Below the pieces are notes generated by a model. It was not told the DNA's origin. It saw only the letters and a program-made list of their open reading frames with translations, and ran no database searches. Positions 35,675 through 45,549 of a DNA stretch of 64,000 nucleotides are shown one piece after another. The position numbers and the translations under genes are program-made. Source of the stretch: Pseudobdellovibrionaceae bacterium (GTDB lineage Bacteria; Bdellovibrionota; Bdellovibrionia; Bdellovibrionales; Bdellovibrionaceae); NCBI GenBank assembly GCA_022843825.1, contig JALHMX010000009.1, positions 1 to 64,000 of the forward strand, written 5' to 3'. Each line of letters starts with the position of its first letter. Positions within the stretch are counted from its first letter, which is position 1.

Positions 35675-37828
35675 TTAATTCATCTTATAAAATGTTTTTT
35701 CTGATTGCGCACGTTCACTCAGTTTAGAACTCGGTGTTAAACGCTTTTTAGCATTTCTGTTCTCAGCATAAAAATTTAATCTTTCCGCAATATACTTCGC
35801 GCCGACTTGATCCGCATATTTTAAAAGCCCACCACGGAAGGGAGGAAATCCAGTTCCCATAATCATGGCCAAGTCTACTTCATGCGGAGTATCTACAATT
35901 TTGTCTTGATCGAGCGCTAGCGCACATTCATTGACCATGGCAAAAACACCGCGTTCGATACACTCTTTGGTGTCATGTGGATTTTTCGGCGCAGGAACAC
36001 CAAGTTCAGTGTATACACTAGAGTCCACTTCAGTTTTGCGCCCACTCGAATCATATTTATAAAATCCTAAATTTGTTTTTTGCCCTAATCGGTCTTTGTT
36101 CGTACCCATTTTATCAAATATAGGCGAGGTCTCTACGCGATCAGGAAAAGCCTCCTTAAATATTTTTAGAACTTTAACACAGACATCAAGACCTACTGAG
36201 TCCATCAATTCAAAGGGACCCATCGGCATTCCAAACTCATAGACATAAGCTTTATCAACTTTTTCGATATCCATTCCCTCAGTTAACAAAAAAGAGGCCT
36301 CAGCCATATATGGCAACAACAAGCGATTAACCAAAAAACCTGGTCCATCTTTTACGACGACTGGCATTTTTCCCATTTTTTTGGCTAATTCAAAAACTGT
36401 AGCTATCGTTTCATCTGAGCTTTTTTCACCACGAATAACTTCGACCAAAGGCATTTTATGAACCGGACTAAAAAAGTGCATGCCTGCAAAAAATTCTGGA
36501 TGAGGATGACCTTTAGACATTTCTGTTACAGACAAAGAAGATGTGTTCGTTACAATGATTGCGTTTGAGCGCATATTCTGCGCGGTCTGGCCAATCACTT
36601 TTTGCTTAATCGACATATCTTCAACGATAGCTTCTACCGTAAGATCGAGATTTTTAAATCCTGAAAAATCAAGAGTGGTAGAAACCATCGCCATTTTTTG
36701 GGTAAATTGATAATTATCTATGACTTTTTTCTTCACCAATTTTTTCCATAAATCATAAGCGTGTTTTAAAGCTTTAGCATTAGCTTCCAACGAAATATCC
36801 TTGATGCGAACGAAAATTCCTTTGTCGGCGGCGACATAGGCGATACCTCCACCCATAGTGCCTGCCCCCAGTACACCTAAGTGTTTTATAGGACGACCTT
36901 TAACGTCAGAACCTGTTACACCGCTCGACTTCTTCACCATTTCTGTTAAATAAAAAATGTGAATTAAATTCTTAGAAATATCGGTTAAAGCACATTTAAC
37001 AAAATGATCTTCTTCAATTTTTAAAGCTTTTTCTCGGCTACTCATACCGTAAGTTTTTTTAATGACTTCCAAAGCTTCAATCGGTGCAGGATAGTGACCT
37101 TTTGTCGCTTTTAAAGTCGCCTGTTTCGCCTTGGAAAAAACGACGCCTTTAAGTGGCCCCTCTAAAAGCTTCATCACTATACCCTTAGGGCGATACTTTT
37201 TACGTCGCTTTCCAGGTGATGTAGACAACAATGTTTCAATTTGTTTTTCAGCAAAAGACTCTAATAAGTTGGAGTGAACGACATGGTCGACTAAACCAAT
37301 TTTTTGAGCTTTTTTAGCATTTAATAATTTTCCTGCTAGGATAACATCTAACGCTGCTTGAATACCCACTACTCGAGGTAAGCGCACACAACCACCAAAT
37401 CCTGGAAGTATCCCTAATTGAGTTTCAGGTAGCCCAATACGTGTTGATGTATCATCCGTAGCAATACGGTAATCGCAGGCCAAGATGAGCTCACATCCTC
37501 CGCCGGCACAGGCCCCATTAACTAAGGCCATCGTCGGCATCGGTAGATCTTCGATCATATTAAAAATAGTTTGTCCACCGTTCACCGCCGCGCGAACTTC
37601 AGACTCTGTTGTAAGTTTTTTTATTTCCTCAATATCAGCACCAGCTATAAATATTTTAGGCTTAGCTGATTTAAAAATGACAAACTTATAATTTGAAGTT
37701 TTTAGTTTATCCAGATGGCTTTTAAGTTCGGTCATCACGCTTGAAGAAAGTTTGTTTACTTTTTCATTCGGTAAATCGAAAGTTAACGTCGCGATTCCAT
37801 TTTTTTCTGTTAAATTAATTGCGCTCAT
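35675..37828 (-). CDS. fadJ: Enoyl-CoA hydratase / 3-hydroxyacyl-CoA dehydrogenase fusion
   Basis: 717 residues, as FadJ/FadB alpha subunits. N-terminal crotonase domain (AGADIEEIKKL, GACAGGGCELILACDYRIA, GLPETQLGILPGFGGCVRLPR). Central NAD-binding domain (LGVLGAGTMGGGIAYVAADKG) and C-terminal dehydrogenase part (GMHFFSPVHKMPLVEVIRG, DGPGFLVNRLLLPY, FGMPMGPFELMDSVG). It performs steps two and three of beta-oxidation. It follows fadI by 12 bases. fadJ rather than fadB is chosen because it comes after an FadI-like thiolase; this choice is tentative. Confidence 0.94.
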   Translation of the reverse strand: MSAINLTEKNGIATLTFDLPNEKVNKLSSSVMTELKSHLDKLKTSNYKFVIFKSAKPKIFIAGADIEEIKKLTTESEVRAAVNGGQTIFNMIEDLPMPTMALVNGACAGGGCELILACDYRIATDDTSTRIGLPETQLGILPGFGGCVRLPRVVGIQAALDVILAGKLLNAKKAQKIGLVDHVVHSNLLESFAEKQIETLLSTSPGKRRKKYRPKGIVMKLLEGPLKGVVFSKAKQATLKATKGHYPAPIEALEVIKKTYGMSSREKALKIEEDHFVKCALTDISKNLIHIFYLTEMVKKSSGVTGSDVKGRPIKHLGVLGAGTMGGGIAYVAADKGIFVRIKDISLEANAKALKHAYDLWKKLVKKKVIDNYQFTQKMAMVSTTLDFSGFKNLDLTVEAIVEDMSIKQKVIGQTAQNMRSNAIIVTNTSSLSVTEMSKGHPHPEFFAGMHFFSPVHKMPLVEVIRGEKSSDETIATVFELAKKMGKMPVVVKDGPGFLVNRLLLPYMAEASFLLTEGMDIEKVDKAYVYEFGMPMGPFELMDSVGLDVCVKVLKIFKEAFPDRVETSPIFDKMGTNKDRLGQKTNLGFYKYDSSGRKTEVDSSVYTELGVPAPKNPHDTKECIERGVFAMVNECALALDQDKIVDTPHEVDLAMIMGTGFPPFRGGLLKYADQVGAKYIAERLNFYAENRNAKKRLTPSSKLSERAQSEKTFYKMN

Positions 37829-37840
37829 GCTGTTTACCCC

Positions 37841-39202
37841 TTAGCCTTCATTTTCCAAAATCATTGCGCCACCTTGACCGCCACCGATACATAATGTCGC
37901 TAATCCAAATTGTGTGTTAGAACGTTTTAATTCTTTCATCAACGTCACCACTAACCGCGTGCCCGTAGCCCCTACTGGATGCCCAAGAGCGATGGCGCCG
38001 CCGTTAACATTTAGAATATCATCACGAATTTCTCCGATTTTGTTTGAAAGCCCAAATTTCTCTTGTGCAAATTTATCCGAATTAAATGCCCGTTGGCAGG
38101 CCATGACCTGAGCTGCAAAAGCTTCATTCAACTCAATGCGATTTATATCTTTTAACGTAAGACCTGCGCGCTTTAATGCGATGGGCGTAGCATAAACCGG
38201 CCCCAATCCCATGCGCTCAGGCTCGAGTCCTGCAAAGGCATAACCACGAATACGAGCCAGCGGTTTATAACCTAAACTTTCGGCTTTTTCACGCGACATC
38301 ATTAAAAGCATAGCGGCTCCGTCTGTTAACGGACAAGCATTCCCGGCTGTTATTGTACCTGTAATTTTATCAACCATCGGTTTTAGTTTTGCCAAGGCTT
38401 GCATAGTTTGATCTGCCCGAGGTCCAATATCTTGAGAAATTATTTCTTTAAATTCTGGAGCTAAAAAGACCGGAGTCATTTCTTCAGCTAATCGCGACAC
38501 TGCGGCCGCCGCTTTCTGGTGAGATTTTAAAGCAAAGGCATCTTGTTCTTCCCGAGTTAACGACCACTCTTTAGCTAAAATCTCAGCGGTTCCCATCATG
38601 TTAATTCCCACAAATGGATCCGTTAAACCATCCATGATGGCAATAATAGGCTTATGTTTCGTTTTTAACATTGGTGGTGTAGTCACCATTTCTTTGATTT
38701 GTGATAAGTCGGCTTTAAACCAATTCCACAATGCCGACAAACGTTGACCTGTCGTTTTAGCAGTGCTTAGTTTTTCAATAATCGATGTCATTGATGGGGG
38801 CATGATTAAAGGCATCTGCGACATATTTTCTGTTCCGCCAGCAATAACCACATCCATGGTTCCTGATTTAATTTTCTCATAACCACTGGCGATGCTTTCT
38901 AAGGCTGAGGCACAATTACGATGAACTGTGACCGCAGAAGTTTTTTGTGGAATTCCAGCATTTAATGCGATGACGCGAGAAATATTTACAGCATCAGAAG
39001 GAGTTCCCGTGTTACCCACAATAACCTCATCCACATTATCAACATGAAGATTGGTCCGTGCGATAAGCTCTGTTAAGGCAATTTGTCCCAGCTGCGCAGG
39101 ATGCACAGTTTTTAATTTTGTTCCTGCTTTTGCAAAGGGCGTACGCACGCCCTCTACGATGACGACATCACGAGGTGATTTTTGAGAATTTTGTGAACTC
39201 AT
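37841..39202 (-). CDS. fadI: 3-ketoacyl-CoA thiolase, FadI type
   Basis: 453 residues, longer than FadA and close to FadI. Nucleophile Cys97 in VTVHRNCASALESI; NEAFAAQVMACQ, GGAIALGHPVGATG and the second Cys in LCIGGGQGGA are all intact. It cleaves 3-ketoacyl-CoA to release acetyl-CoA. GGAG upstream of the ATG. First gene of fadI-fadJ-lspA, divergent from maeB. Confidence 0.95.
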   Translation of the reverse strand: MSSQNSQKSPRDVVIVEGVRTPFAKAGTKLKTVHPAQLGQIALTELIARTNLHVDNVDEVIVGNTGTPSDAVNISRVIALNAGIPQKTSAVTVHRNCASALESIASGYEKIKSGTMDVVIAGGTENMSQMPLIMPPSMTSIIEKLSTAKTTGQRLSALWNWFKADLSQIKEMVTTPPMLKTKHKPIIAIMDGLTDPFVGINMMGTAEILAKEWSLTREEQDAFALKSHQKAAAAVSRLAEEMTPVFLAPEFKEIISQDIGPRADQTMQALAKLKPMVDKITGTITAGNACPLTDGAAMLLMMSREKAESLGYKPLARIRGYAFAGLEPERMGLGPVYATPIALKRAGLTLKDINRIELNEAFAAQVMACQRAFNSDKFAQEKFGLSNKIGEIRDDILNVNGGAIALGHPVGATGTRLVVTLMKELKRSNTQFGLATLCIGGGQGGAMILENEG

Positions 39203-39330
39203 GTTGAGATCTCCTATTTAATAGATTCTCAATATGCTAACGCTTAATTTTTGTGATGTCCAACAGCGCTTTAAAATGACGCTTGAAAGACACACATTTC
39301 CTAGCAACACTGTGTCTATTTCATTGAAAA

Positions 39331-39358
39331 TTGATTTCTACTGGTTTTGATCTAAAAT
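39331..39358 (+). promoter_or_regulatory. Putative sigma70-type promoter of maeB
   Basis: TTGATT (39331-39336) and TAAAAT (39353-39358) with a 16-base spacer, in the 195-bp gap between divergent fadI and maeB. The start point would be near 39365, giving a leader of about 30 nt that includes the maeB GGAG. Confidence 0.4.
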
Positions 39359-39397
39359 CACACATAGAATAAGAGCTCTAAAAACCCGGAGTAAAAA

Positions 39398-41779
39398 TTG
39401 TCTTCGAATATTGAAAAACCGACCGTAAAATCATCAGCTGATTCCCTCAATGACTACATTCAATCTTTAAATGCGTTTGAAAAACAAGCTTTGGATTTTC
39501 ATAGCCTGGGGCGACCAGGAAAAATTGAAGTGGTTTCTACTAAACCCTGCAACACCGAAAAAGCATTAGCTCTTGCTTACTCTCCTGGCGTCGCTATTCC
39601 CTGTTTAGCCATCGCAAAAAATACTGATGCTGTCTATGACTACACCTCTAAAGGCAATTTAGTGGCCGTCATTTCTGATGGTACAGCTGTGCTTGGTCTA
39701 GGTAACATTGGTCCCCATGCTTCAAAACCAGTTATGGAAGGCAAAGGAATTTTATTTAAAAATTTTGCAGGTATAGATGTCTTTGATATCGAAGTTAAAT
39801 CCAGTTCTCCAGCTGAGTTTATCGCCGCCGTAAAAACCCTTGAACCAACTTTTGGTGGAATTAATCTAGAAGATATTAAGGCGCCTGAGTGTTTTGAAAT
39901 TGAAGAAGCCTTAAAAAGGGAAATGAATATCCCTGTGTTTCATGACGATCAACACGGAACAGCCATCGTCAGCGGAGCCGCCTTGCTTAATGCCTGTAAA
40001 ATTGTAAATAAAAAGTTAGACGATATTCGATTAGTGGTTAATGGAGCAGGAGCATCGGCAAGTGCCTGTGCCAAAATTTTTATGAGTCTTGGCGTAAAGC
40101 ACGAAAATCTTCTTATGTGTGACTCCTCAGGAGTCATCTATAAAGGCCGCACCAAAGGAATGAATAAATATAAAGAAGAATTTGCGCAGGAAACTGAAAA
40201 ACGCACCCTAACTGACGCGCTTAAAAACGCCGATGTTTTTGTGGGACTTTCAGTAGCGGGCGCAGTGACGGGAGAAATGCTTAAAACCATGGCCAAAGAT
40301 CCAATTATTTTTGCCATGGCTAATCCCAATCCCGAAATTACTCCGGCTGATGCGCGTGCTGCTCGACCTGATGCCATCATTGCGACCGGTCGATCAGATT
40401 ATCCTAATCAAGTCAATAATGTTTTAGGTTTTCCTTCTATTTTTCGAGGCGCATTAGATACGCGCGCAACACAAATCAATGAAGCTATGAAGCTGGCGGC
40501 CTGCCATGCATTAGCAGAACTCGCTCAAGAAGAGGTTCCCGACACTGTTTCAGCCAGCTATGGTGGCGAAAGATTTAAATTTGGACGCGATTACTTAATA
40601 CCAAAACCTTTTGATACTCGTGTATTACTTTGGGTTGCACCAGCAGTTGCTAAAGCAGCCATTCACAGTGGAGTAGCGCAGAAACCGATTACGAATTGGA
40701 TTGCCTATCGCGATCGCCTAGAGGCCATTCAAGGTCCAGAAAAAGTTTTTATTCGATCAGCCATTCATCAAGTGCATCAAATTGCTGAACGTCAAGGCCG
40801 CCTGCCTAGAATAGTTTTTCCAGAGGGAACTAGCGTAAAAATACTTAAATCAATTCGCGCCTTAATTGATGAAAAAATATGTCAACCTGTTGTATTAGGA
40901 GAAGAAAAAAACATTCTTGAATTAGCCCGTGAACATGCTATCGACATGGAGGGTATTGAAATTTTAGCGGTTCACAATAATCCACTGATCAAAAAATACG
41001 GGGCAGAACTTTTTAAACGTCGAGCTAAAAAAGGCATTGATGCCACCACCGCTGAACAGATGATGAATAATCCCAACTACTTTGCGGCGATGATGATTGA
41101 TCAAGGGGAAGCCGATGGTATGGTTAATGGTGCTACGACGAACTATGCTGAAGCTGTACGGCCAATTATAAAGACCATTGGTTTAGCTAAAGACCATGTT
41201 CCCGCGGGCTTAAATATTTTAATTACAGATAATCGTTTATTATTTTTAGCTGATACCACTTTCAATATGAACCCTACTTCGGAACAGCTGGCCCAAATTG
41301 CCATTCAAACAGCTTTTGTCGCAGAACAATTTAAACAAAAGCCGCGCATTGCCATGCTTAGCTATTCCAACTTCTCCGGTGCCGATGGAACTCCATCTAA
41401 AATGAAGAAAGCTGTAGAGATTATTCGAAGACTAAGACCCGACTTAATTGTAGAAGGTGATATGCAAGCGGACACCGCCGTTAACTCTGATATTCAAAAC
41501 TCTATTTTCCCTTTTTCTGCCTTGGGTGGCGAAGCTAATATTCTGATTTTTCCTAACCTCGAAAGCTCTAATATTTCTTACAAATTATTACAGCAACTAG
41601 GAAAAGTTGAAGTTGTTGGACCGTTTTTACTTGGCGTACGGCGAGCCGCCAATGTTTTACAGCGTACGACGACAGAAGAAACTATTTTTAATACGGTAGT
41701 CCTTACTGCCTTAGAAGCTCAAATTATTCATGATAAGCGCGCTGAAATTTCAAAAAACTCAACTCATGGGAAATCTTAA
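39398..41779 (+). CDS. maeB: NADP-type malic enzyme with phosphotransacetylase-like domain
   Basis: 793 residues, the hybrid MaeB form. Residues 1-430 are malic enzyme: YSPGVAIPCLAI, NLVAVISDGTAVLGLGNIG, FHDDQHGTAIV and the NAD(P) fold VVNGAGASASACAK. Residues 460-780 resemble phosphotransacetylase (RIVFPEGTSVKIL, MVNGATTNYAEAVRPI, FPNLESSNISYKLLQ), which in such hybrids senses acetyl-CoA rather than acting as an enzyme. It converts malate to pyruvate plus CO2 and NADPH. The start is TTG at 39398 with GGAG six bases upstream. Its position opposite fadI suits coordinated use of acetyl-CoA. Confidence 0.95.
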   Translation: MSSNIEKPTVKSSADSLNDYIQSLNAFEKQALDFHSLGRPGKIEVVSTKPCNTEKALALAYSPGVAIPCLAIAKNTDAVYDYTSKGNLVAVISDGTAVLGLGNIGPHASKPVMEGKGILFKNFAGIDVFDIEVKSSSPAEFIAAVKTLEPTFGGINLEDIKAPECFEIEEALKREMNIPVFHDDQHGTAIVSGAALLNACKIVNKKLDDIRLVVNGAGASASACAKIFMSLGVKHENLLMCDSSGVIYKGRTKGMNKYKEEFAQETEKRTLTDALKNADVFVGLSVAGAVTGEMLKTMAKDPIIFAMANPNPEITPADARAARPDAIIATGRSDYPNQVNNVLGFPSIFRGALDTRATQINEAMKLAACHALAELAQEEVPDTVSASYGGERFKFGRDYLIPKPFDTRVLLWVAPAVAKAAIHSGVAQKPITNWIAYRDRLEAIQGPEKVFIRSAIHQVHQIAERQGRLPRIVFPEGTSVKILKSIRALIDEKICQPVVLGEEKNILELAREHAIDMEGIEILAVHNNPLIKKYGAELFKRRAKKGIDATTAEQMMNNPNYFAAMMIDQGEADGMVNGATTNYAEAVRPIIKTIGLAKDHVPAGLNILITDNRLLFLADTTFNMNPTSEQLAQIAIQTAFVAEQFKQKPRIAMLSYSNFSGADGTPSKMKKAVEIIRRLRPDLIVEGDMQADTAVNSDIQNSIFPFSALGGEANILIFPNLESSNISYKLLQQLGKVEVVGPFLLGVRRAANVLQRTTTEETIFNTVVLTALEAQIIHDKRAEISKNSTHGKS

Positions 41780-41781
41780 AT

Positions 41782-43044
41782 TTGAACGACATACGAATTA
41801 AAGAAAAAGATAAAGCTATTGTCGTCGGTGTGGGTTTGAAAACCGAACCTCTGACCGAAATTAAAGAGAATCTTTTCGAATTAGAAGAGTTGGTTACGGC
41901 CGCCGGTGGCGAAGTGATTGCGTCTGCTGTACAAGTTTTACCAGCCTGGAACCCTGGAACATTAATCGGCAGCGGCAAGGTCCAAGAAATTAAAGAAATG
42001 GTTCAAGAGACTAAAGCTCAAGTCGTGGTATTAGATCATCAATTGACAGGCATTCAATCACGAAATTTACAAGAAGAATGGAAGGTTCGCGTTCTAGATC
42101 GTACGCAATTAATTTTAGATATTTTTGCCCAACGTGCGCGGACCTATGAAGGAAAACTTCAAGTAGAACTAGCTCAACTTTTAGATCAGATGCCTCGCAT
42201 GATCGGCGCGTGGAATGACTCACTATCTCGTCTTGGCGGCGGTATCGGTACCCGTGGCCCTGGTGAGTCTGCTTTAGAAAATGATCGACGGCGCGCAAAA
42301 GATAAAATATCTTTAATTCGTAAAAAATTAGATGAGGTTTCTCAACAACGAGCACAACACAGACAATCTCGCCGAAGAAATGAAGTCCCCAGCTTTGCGC
42401 TGATTGGTTACACCAACTCCGGAAAAAGTTCTTTGCTCAATCGCCTGACTGGATCAAAAGTCATGGCTAAAAACATGGTGTTTGCCACCTTGGATCCGAC
42501 AACGCGAAAAGTATTCCTCGACGATGGACCTCCCGCTGTAGTGACGGACACTGTGGGATTCATTCGAAAGCTTCCCACTCAATTGATTGAAGCCTTTAAA
42601 GCAACCTTAGAGGAATCTGCTGAGGCCGATATCTTGTTACATGTTGTGGATTTAGCTTCTTCAAACATGGAGCGCCAAATTGAAGTGGTTGAAGGACTGA
42701 TTAAAGAATTTAAGTGGGAAGATAAAAAAATTATTCATATTTTTAATAAAGTCGATGTGGCCCCCATCGAGCGTCAGTTTCGAATCAAACAGTTTCCTCG
42801 AATTTTTGTTAGCGCGCTGACAGGACAAGGCTTTGAACAACTTAAAAAATTAATGGCCGATACCATTAACGAAATGCAAACTACAGTTGAAATGTACTTC
42901 TCTCGATCAGACGAATATAAAATCTACGACCTAAGTCGCGAAGCTAAAATTCTTACAAAAGAGCCCGCCACCGAAGGCACGATCTGCACAGCCATGATGA
43001 CTCCACAGTTAATGAATAAATGGAAAGATTACTTAGTTAAGTAA
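41782..43044 (+). CDS. hflX: Ribosome-associated GTPase HflX
   Basis: 420 residues. N-terminal HflX domain with VLDHQLTGIQSRNLQEE and LGGGIGTRGPGESALE; coiled linker; G domain with G1 IGYTNSGKSSLLN, G3 DTVGFIRKLP and G4 NKVD. HflX splits stalled 70S ribosomes under stress. The start is TTG at 41782, two bases after the maeB stop, so the genes are likely cotranscribed. The ribosome site (GGGAAA) is weak and rather distant. Confidence 0.95.
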   Translation: MNDIRIKEKDKAIVVGVGLKTEPLTEIKENLFELEELVTAAGGEVIASAVQVLPAWNPGTLIGSGKVQEIKEMVQETKAQVVVLDHQLTGIQSRNLQEEWKVRVLDRTQLILDIFAQRARTYEGKLQVELAQLLDQMPRMIGAWNDSLSRLGGGIGTRGPGESALENDRRRAKDKISLIRKKLDEVSQQRAQHRQSRRRNEVPSFALIGYTNSGKSSLLNRLTGSKVMAKNMVFATLDPTTRKVFLDDGPPAVVTDTVGFIRKLPTQLIEAFKATLEESAEADILLHVVDLASSNMERQIEVVEGLIKEFKWEDKKIIHIFNKVDVAPIERQFRIKQFPRIFVSALTGQGFEQLKKLMADTINEMQTTVEMYFSRSDEYKIYDLSREAKILTKEPATEGTICTAMMTPQLMNKWKDYLVK

Positions 43045-43096
43045 TTCACCTTGGTCTAGTTGAAAAGATTATTTTTTAATTTAAACTATCTACTGG

Positions 43097-43774
43097 ATGA
43101 AAAAATTGTGTATTACTGCCTTATTGATTTCGTTTTTATATATTGAAAATACTTATGCTCTATTTTTTGCCTGCCCGAGACTAACAGCTCAGCAATTACA
43201 AACGGAAGATGATAATTTGGCGGCTCAATGTTTTCTGTGTAACTGCTGGCATGAAACTCGCGGAGAAAGTTATAATGGCAAGGTAGCTGTCGCACGATCA
43301 GTACTAGCTCGCATTGCTTCTAAAAATCCCAAGTGGCCTCAAACTGCTTGTGGAGTTATTTGGCAGCCGGCTCAATTCAGTTGGACTAATGATATTAAAA
43401 GTGTTGCTCAAAGAGGGCATAAAAATATATCTATTGCAAAGCCTACACGAAATCAAATGAGCAGTTGGTATGAGTGTCGAGATGCTATGGTGGAAGCGAT
43501 AAACACTGGATCTAATGGGATGCCTTTTTTTGCGAATCCACGTACCTCTACTGTGGCATGGCCTAAAATTGTTAGCAAAGAAGGCGCCCACCGAGTAAAA
43601 AATAATAAAGGCAAAACCATCAGCGGAATGAAACGTTGTGATACTGTTGGTAGACATGAATTTTCTATGGCTATACCCCCGGAACAATGTCCTACTGGAG
43701 GAGCTGGAGGCTCTTCGACCAAAGCTTCAAGTCAATCCAAAAAACCTAAGACTGGGGGCGGCTATGCACGCTAA
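43097..43774 (+). CDS. Exported SleB-like cell-wall hydrolase, copy 1
   Basis: 225 residues with a signal peptide (LCITALLISFLYIENTYA). The hydrolase_2/SleB core is CNCWHETRGESYNGKVAVA, then RSVLARI, ACGVIWQPAQFSW. The Glu of HETRG aligns with the catalytic Glu of SleB lytic transglycosylases. A family-specific C..CNC.HE.RG cluster and further cysteines (TACGV, YEC, MKRC, EQC) suggest disulphides in an oxidising compartment. The tail is Gly/Ser/Lys-rich. First gene of a five-gene alternating array; 52 bp after hflX. Substrate would be peptidoglycan, its own or that of a prey cell; this is inference. Confidence 0.82.
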   Translation: MKKLCITALLISFLYIENTYALFFACPRLTAQQLQTEDDNLAAQCFLCNCWHETRGESYNGKVAVARSVLARIASKNPKWPQTACGVIWQPAQFSWTNDIKSVAQRGHKNISIAKPTRNQMSSWYECRDAMVEAINTGSNGMPFFANPRTSTVAWPKIVSKEGAHRVKNNKGKTISGMKRCDTVGRHEFSMAIPPEQCPTGGAGGSSTKASSQSKKPKTGGGYAR

Positions 43775-43804
43775 AAATTATATTCAAAAAGGGACTTCAC
43801 TATT

Positions 43805-44383
43805 ATGAAAAAGATTTATTTTTTAACTTTAATTTTTGCATCTCAATTTACATGGGCAACAATATTAAAACACAACAAACAAACATCCTTAGGCATTACT
43901 TTAAAGGAAAAAAAAGTTCAAATAGAATTACCCCAAGCGGCCTATGAAGCTTTGAATAAGTGGAATGCGGAATTCACAGTTTTCGACCGCTCCGACTTCC
44001 CACCATCTATACTTCGACTTTTAGATGAGGAAAAACTTCAACCTATGACTTTTATTGGAGATATCGAAGGCACTGGAAAAAAAGGAATTGTGCTTTTTGG
44101 ACAAGACAGCAAAACTCAGTATGTCGTCGCTTTGGTTCCTCGCGCTAAGGGATGGAAGGCGATTGAAGTTTACTCAACGATTATACCAAATATTAAAAAA
44201 TCAGATGTTCCAAATCTTGAAGATGGAAAAGAAACCGGCGTACCCTATTATATTTTACCTGCACAGGGAAAACATGCAGAGCTTCTTAAGAAAAAAATAG
44301 GTATTCAAGTAGAAACTTTTATGGGCCCTGGGGCAGTTTATGAAATTAAAAAAGATAAATCCGTACAATTTGTACTTGAATAA
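43805..44383 (+). CDS. Exported partner protein of the SleB-like array, copy 1
   Basis: 192 residues. Signal peptide ending FTWA. The mature part has YEALNKWNAEFTVFDRSDF, SILRLLDEEKLQPMTFIGDIEG, then GKKGIVLFGQDSKTQYVVALVP, which resembles a single FG-GAP/VCBS-type unit (GDxxGxGxxxIVLFG), and a C-terminal GIQVETFMGPGAVYEIKK. Its only paralogue in the window is at 44968, same length and clearly alike along the whole protein. No catalytic motif is seen. Sitting between hydrolases twice over, it may be an inhibitor, immunity protein or chaperone for them. That role is inferred from position alone. Confidence 0.75.
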   Translation: MKKIYFLTLIFASQFTWATILKHNKQTSLGITLKEKKVQIELPQAAYEALNKWNAEFTVFDRSDFPPSILRLLDEEKLQPMTFIGDIEGTGKKGIVLFGQDSKTQYVVALVPRAKGWKAIEVYSTIIPNIKKSDVPNLEDGKETGVPYYILPAQGKHAELLKKKIGIQVETFMGPGAVYEIKKDKSVQFVLE

Positions 44384-44395
44384 ATAAGGGCCTAC

Positions 44396-44971
44396 ATGAA
44401 AAAAACAATTCTCACTCTGACCTTTCTTAGCGCAACACTTCTATTGGGAACTATCAAGTCATCTGCGCAAACTGTTCGATACACCTGTCACAGTAAACAA
44501 TCAGCCATAGCTTGTATGATATGTAATTGTTATCATGAAGCGCGCGGAAAATCAGAAGGCTTTTCTGGAAAAGTAGCCGTCAACAGAACAGTATTAGCCC
44601 GAGTAAAGTCATCTTCATATCCTAATACGGCATGTGGTGTAATATATCAGGACAGTCAGTTCAGTTGGACTCAGGATGATGTTGCTAATAATATTTCTAT
44701 CCCTGCGAACAAACCCGCGGACAAAGCGGCCTTTCTGGAATGTGGAAGAGCCGTTGATAAGGCTGTAGCGCTAGGATCAAATAACGTATTACATTTTTAC
44801 AATCCCACCACAGCAGCCCCTCGATGGGCCAAAAACATGAAAATTTGCGGCACCATAGGTAACCATCGCTATGTAACACCTCAAAGTTCAAAGTGCCCTG
44901 CAAGTTTAGGTGACAGCAATACCTCATCTAAAAAACCAGTACGATGGAAAGCCGAAGGAGGCATTAAATGA
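44396..44971 (+). CDS. Exported SleB-like cell-wall hydrolase, copy 2
   Basis: 191 residues, signal peptide ending SSAQ. Core ACMICNCYHEARGKSEGFSGKV, RTVLARVKS, ACGVIYQDSQFSW, then HFYNP.TAAPRWAKNMKICG and GNHRYVTP. It keeps the candidate catalytic Glu but has Lys after HEARG where copies 1 and 3 have Glu. Compared with copy 1 it lacks the KEGAHRVKNN insertion and is closer to copy 3. It starts 12 bases after partner 1 and overlaps partner 2 by four bases (ATGA). Confidence 0.82.
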   Translation: MKKTILTLTFLSATLLLGTIKSSAQTVRYTCHSKQSAIACMICNCYHEARGKSEGFSGKVAVNRTVLARVKSSSYPNTACGVIYQDSQFSWTQDDVANNISIPANKPADKAAFLECGRAVDKAVALGSNNVLHFYNPTTAAPRWAKNMKICGTIGNHRYVTPQSSKCPASLGDSNTSSKKPVRWKAEGGIK

Positions 44972-45546
44972 TAAAATTATTTTTTTCTGTACTAATTTTA
45001 TTAACATCAAATAGCTTTGCAACTACACTCAAGCATACTGATGCTACTGCATTAAATATTATAGCTAAAGAAAAAGAAGTAGAAATTGAGATCCCCAAAG
45101 GGGCATATACTGCTTTAAATAAATGGAATTCTCAATTTACTGTTTTTGATCGCAGTGACTTTAGTCCGTCTATTTTAGAATTATTTGATGATTCAAAAAC
45201 GCAGCCTATGGCTTTCATTGGTGATTTTGAAGGTAACGGCAAAAATGGAATTGTTCTTTTTGGTCAAGATACTAAAACCCAATATGTCGTAGCCTTAATC
45301 CCCAACGATAAAACTTGGAGAGTGGTAGAAATTTCTTCGACGAAAATAGCTAATATTAAGAAATCGGAAGTTCCAACGCTTCAAGAGACTAAAGAGATCG
45401 GCATTCCGTATTACGTACTTCCTGCTGAAGGTGAGCACGCTGTTAAGCTTAAAAAGAAGACTGGAATACAGGTAGAAACATTTTTAGGTCCGGCAGCGGT
45501 TTATGAAATTAAAAAAGACAAACCTGTACAATTTATTCTTGAATAA
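44968..45546 (+). CDS. Exported partner protein of the SleB-like array, copy 2
   Basis: 192 residues, the same length as copy 1 at 43805, with blocks nearly unchanged: TALNKWNSQFTVFDRSDF, PMAFIGDFEGNGKNGIVLFG, TKTQYVVALIP, KTGIQVETFLGPAAVYEIKK. The signal peptide ends SFA. Starts within the stop of hydrolase 2 (ATGA) and is followed after three bases by hydrolase 3, so its synthesis is tied to both. Function unknown; inhibitor or folding helper are the simplest ideas. Confidence 0.75.
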   Translation: MIKLFFSVLILLTSNSFATTLKHTDATALNIIAKEKEVEIEIPKGAYTALNKWNSQFTVFDRSDFSPSILELFDDSKTQPMAFIGDFEGNGKNGIVLFGQDTKTQYVVALIPNDKTWRVVEISSTKIANIKKSEVPTLQETKEIGIPYYVLPAEGEHAVKLKKKTGIQVETFLGPAAVYEIKKDKPVQFILE

Positions 45547-45549
45547 TCT

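Noticed and set aside
43304..43722. Two minus-strand open frames of 127 and 89 codons
   Set aside because: Opposite SleB-like copy 1, which has signal peptide and catalytic motif; frames are shadows.
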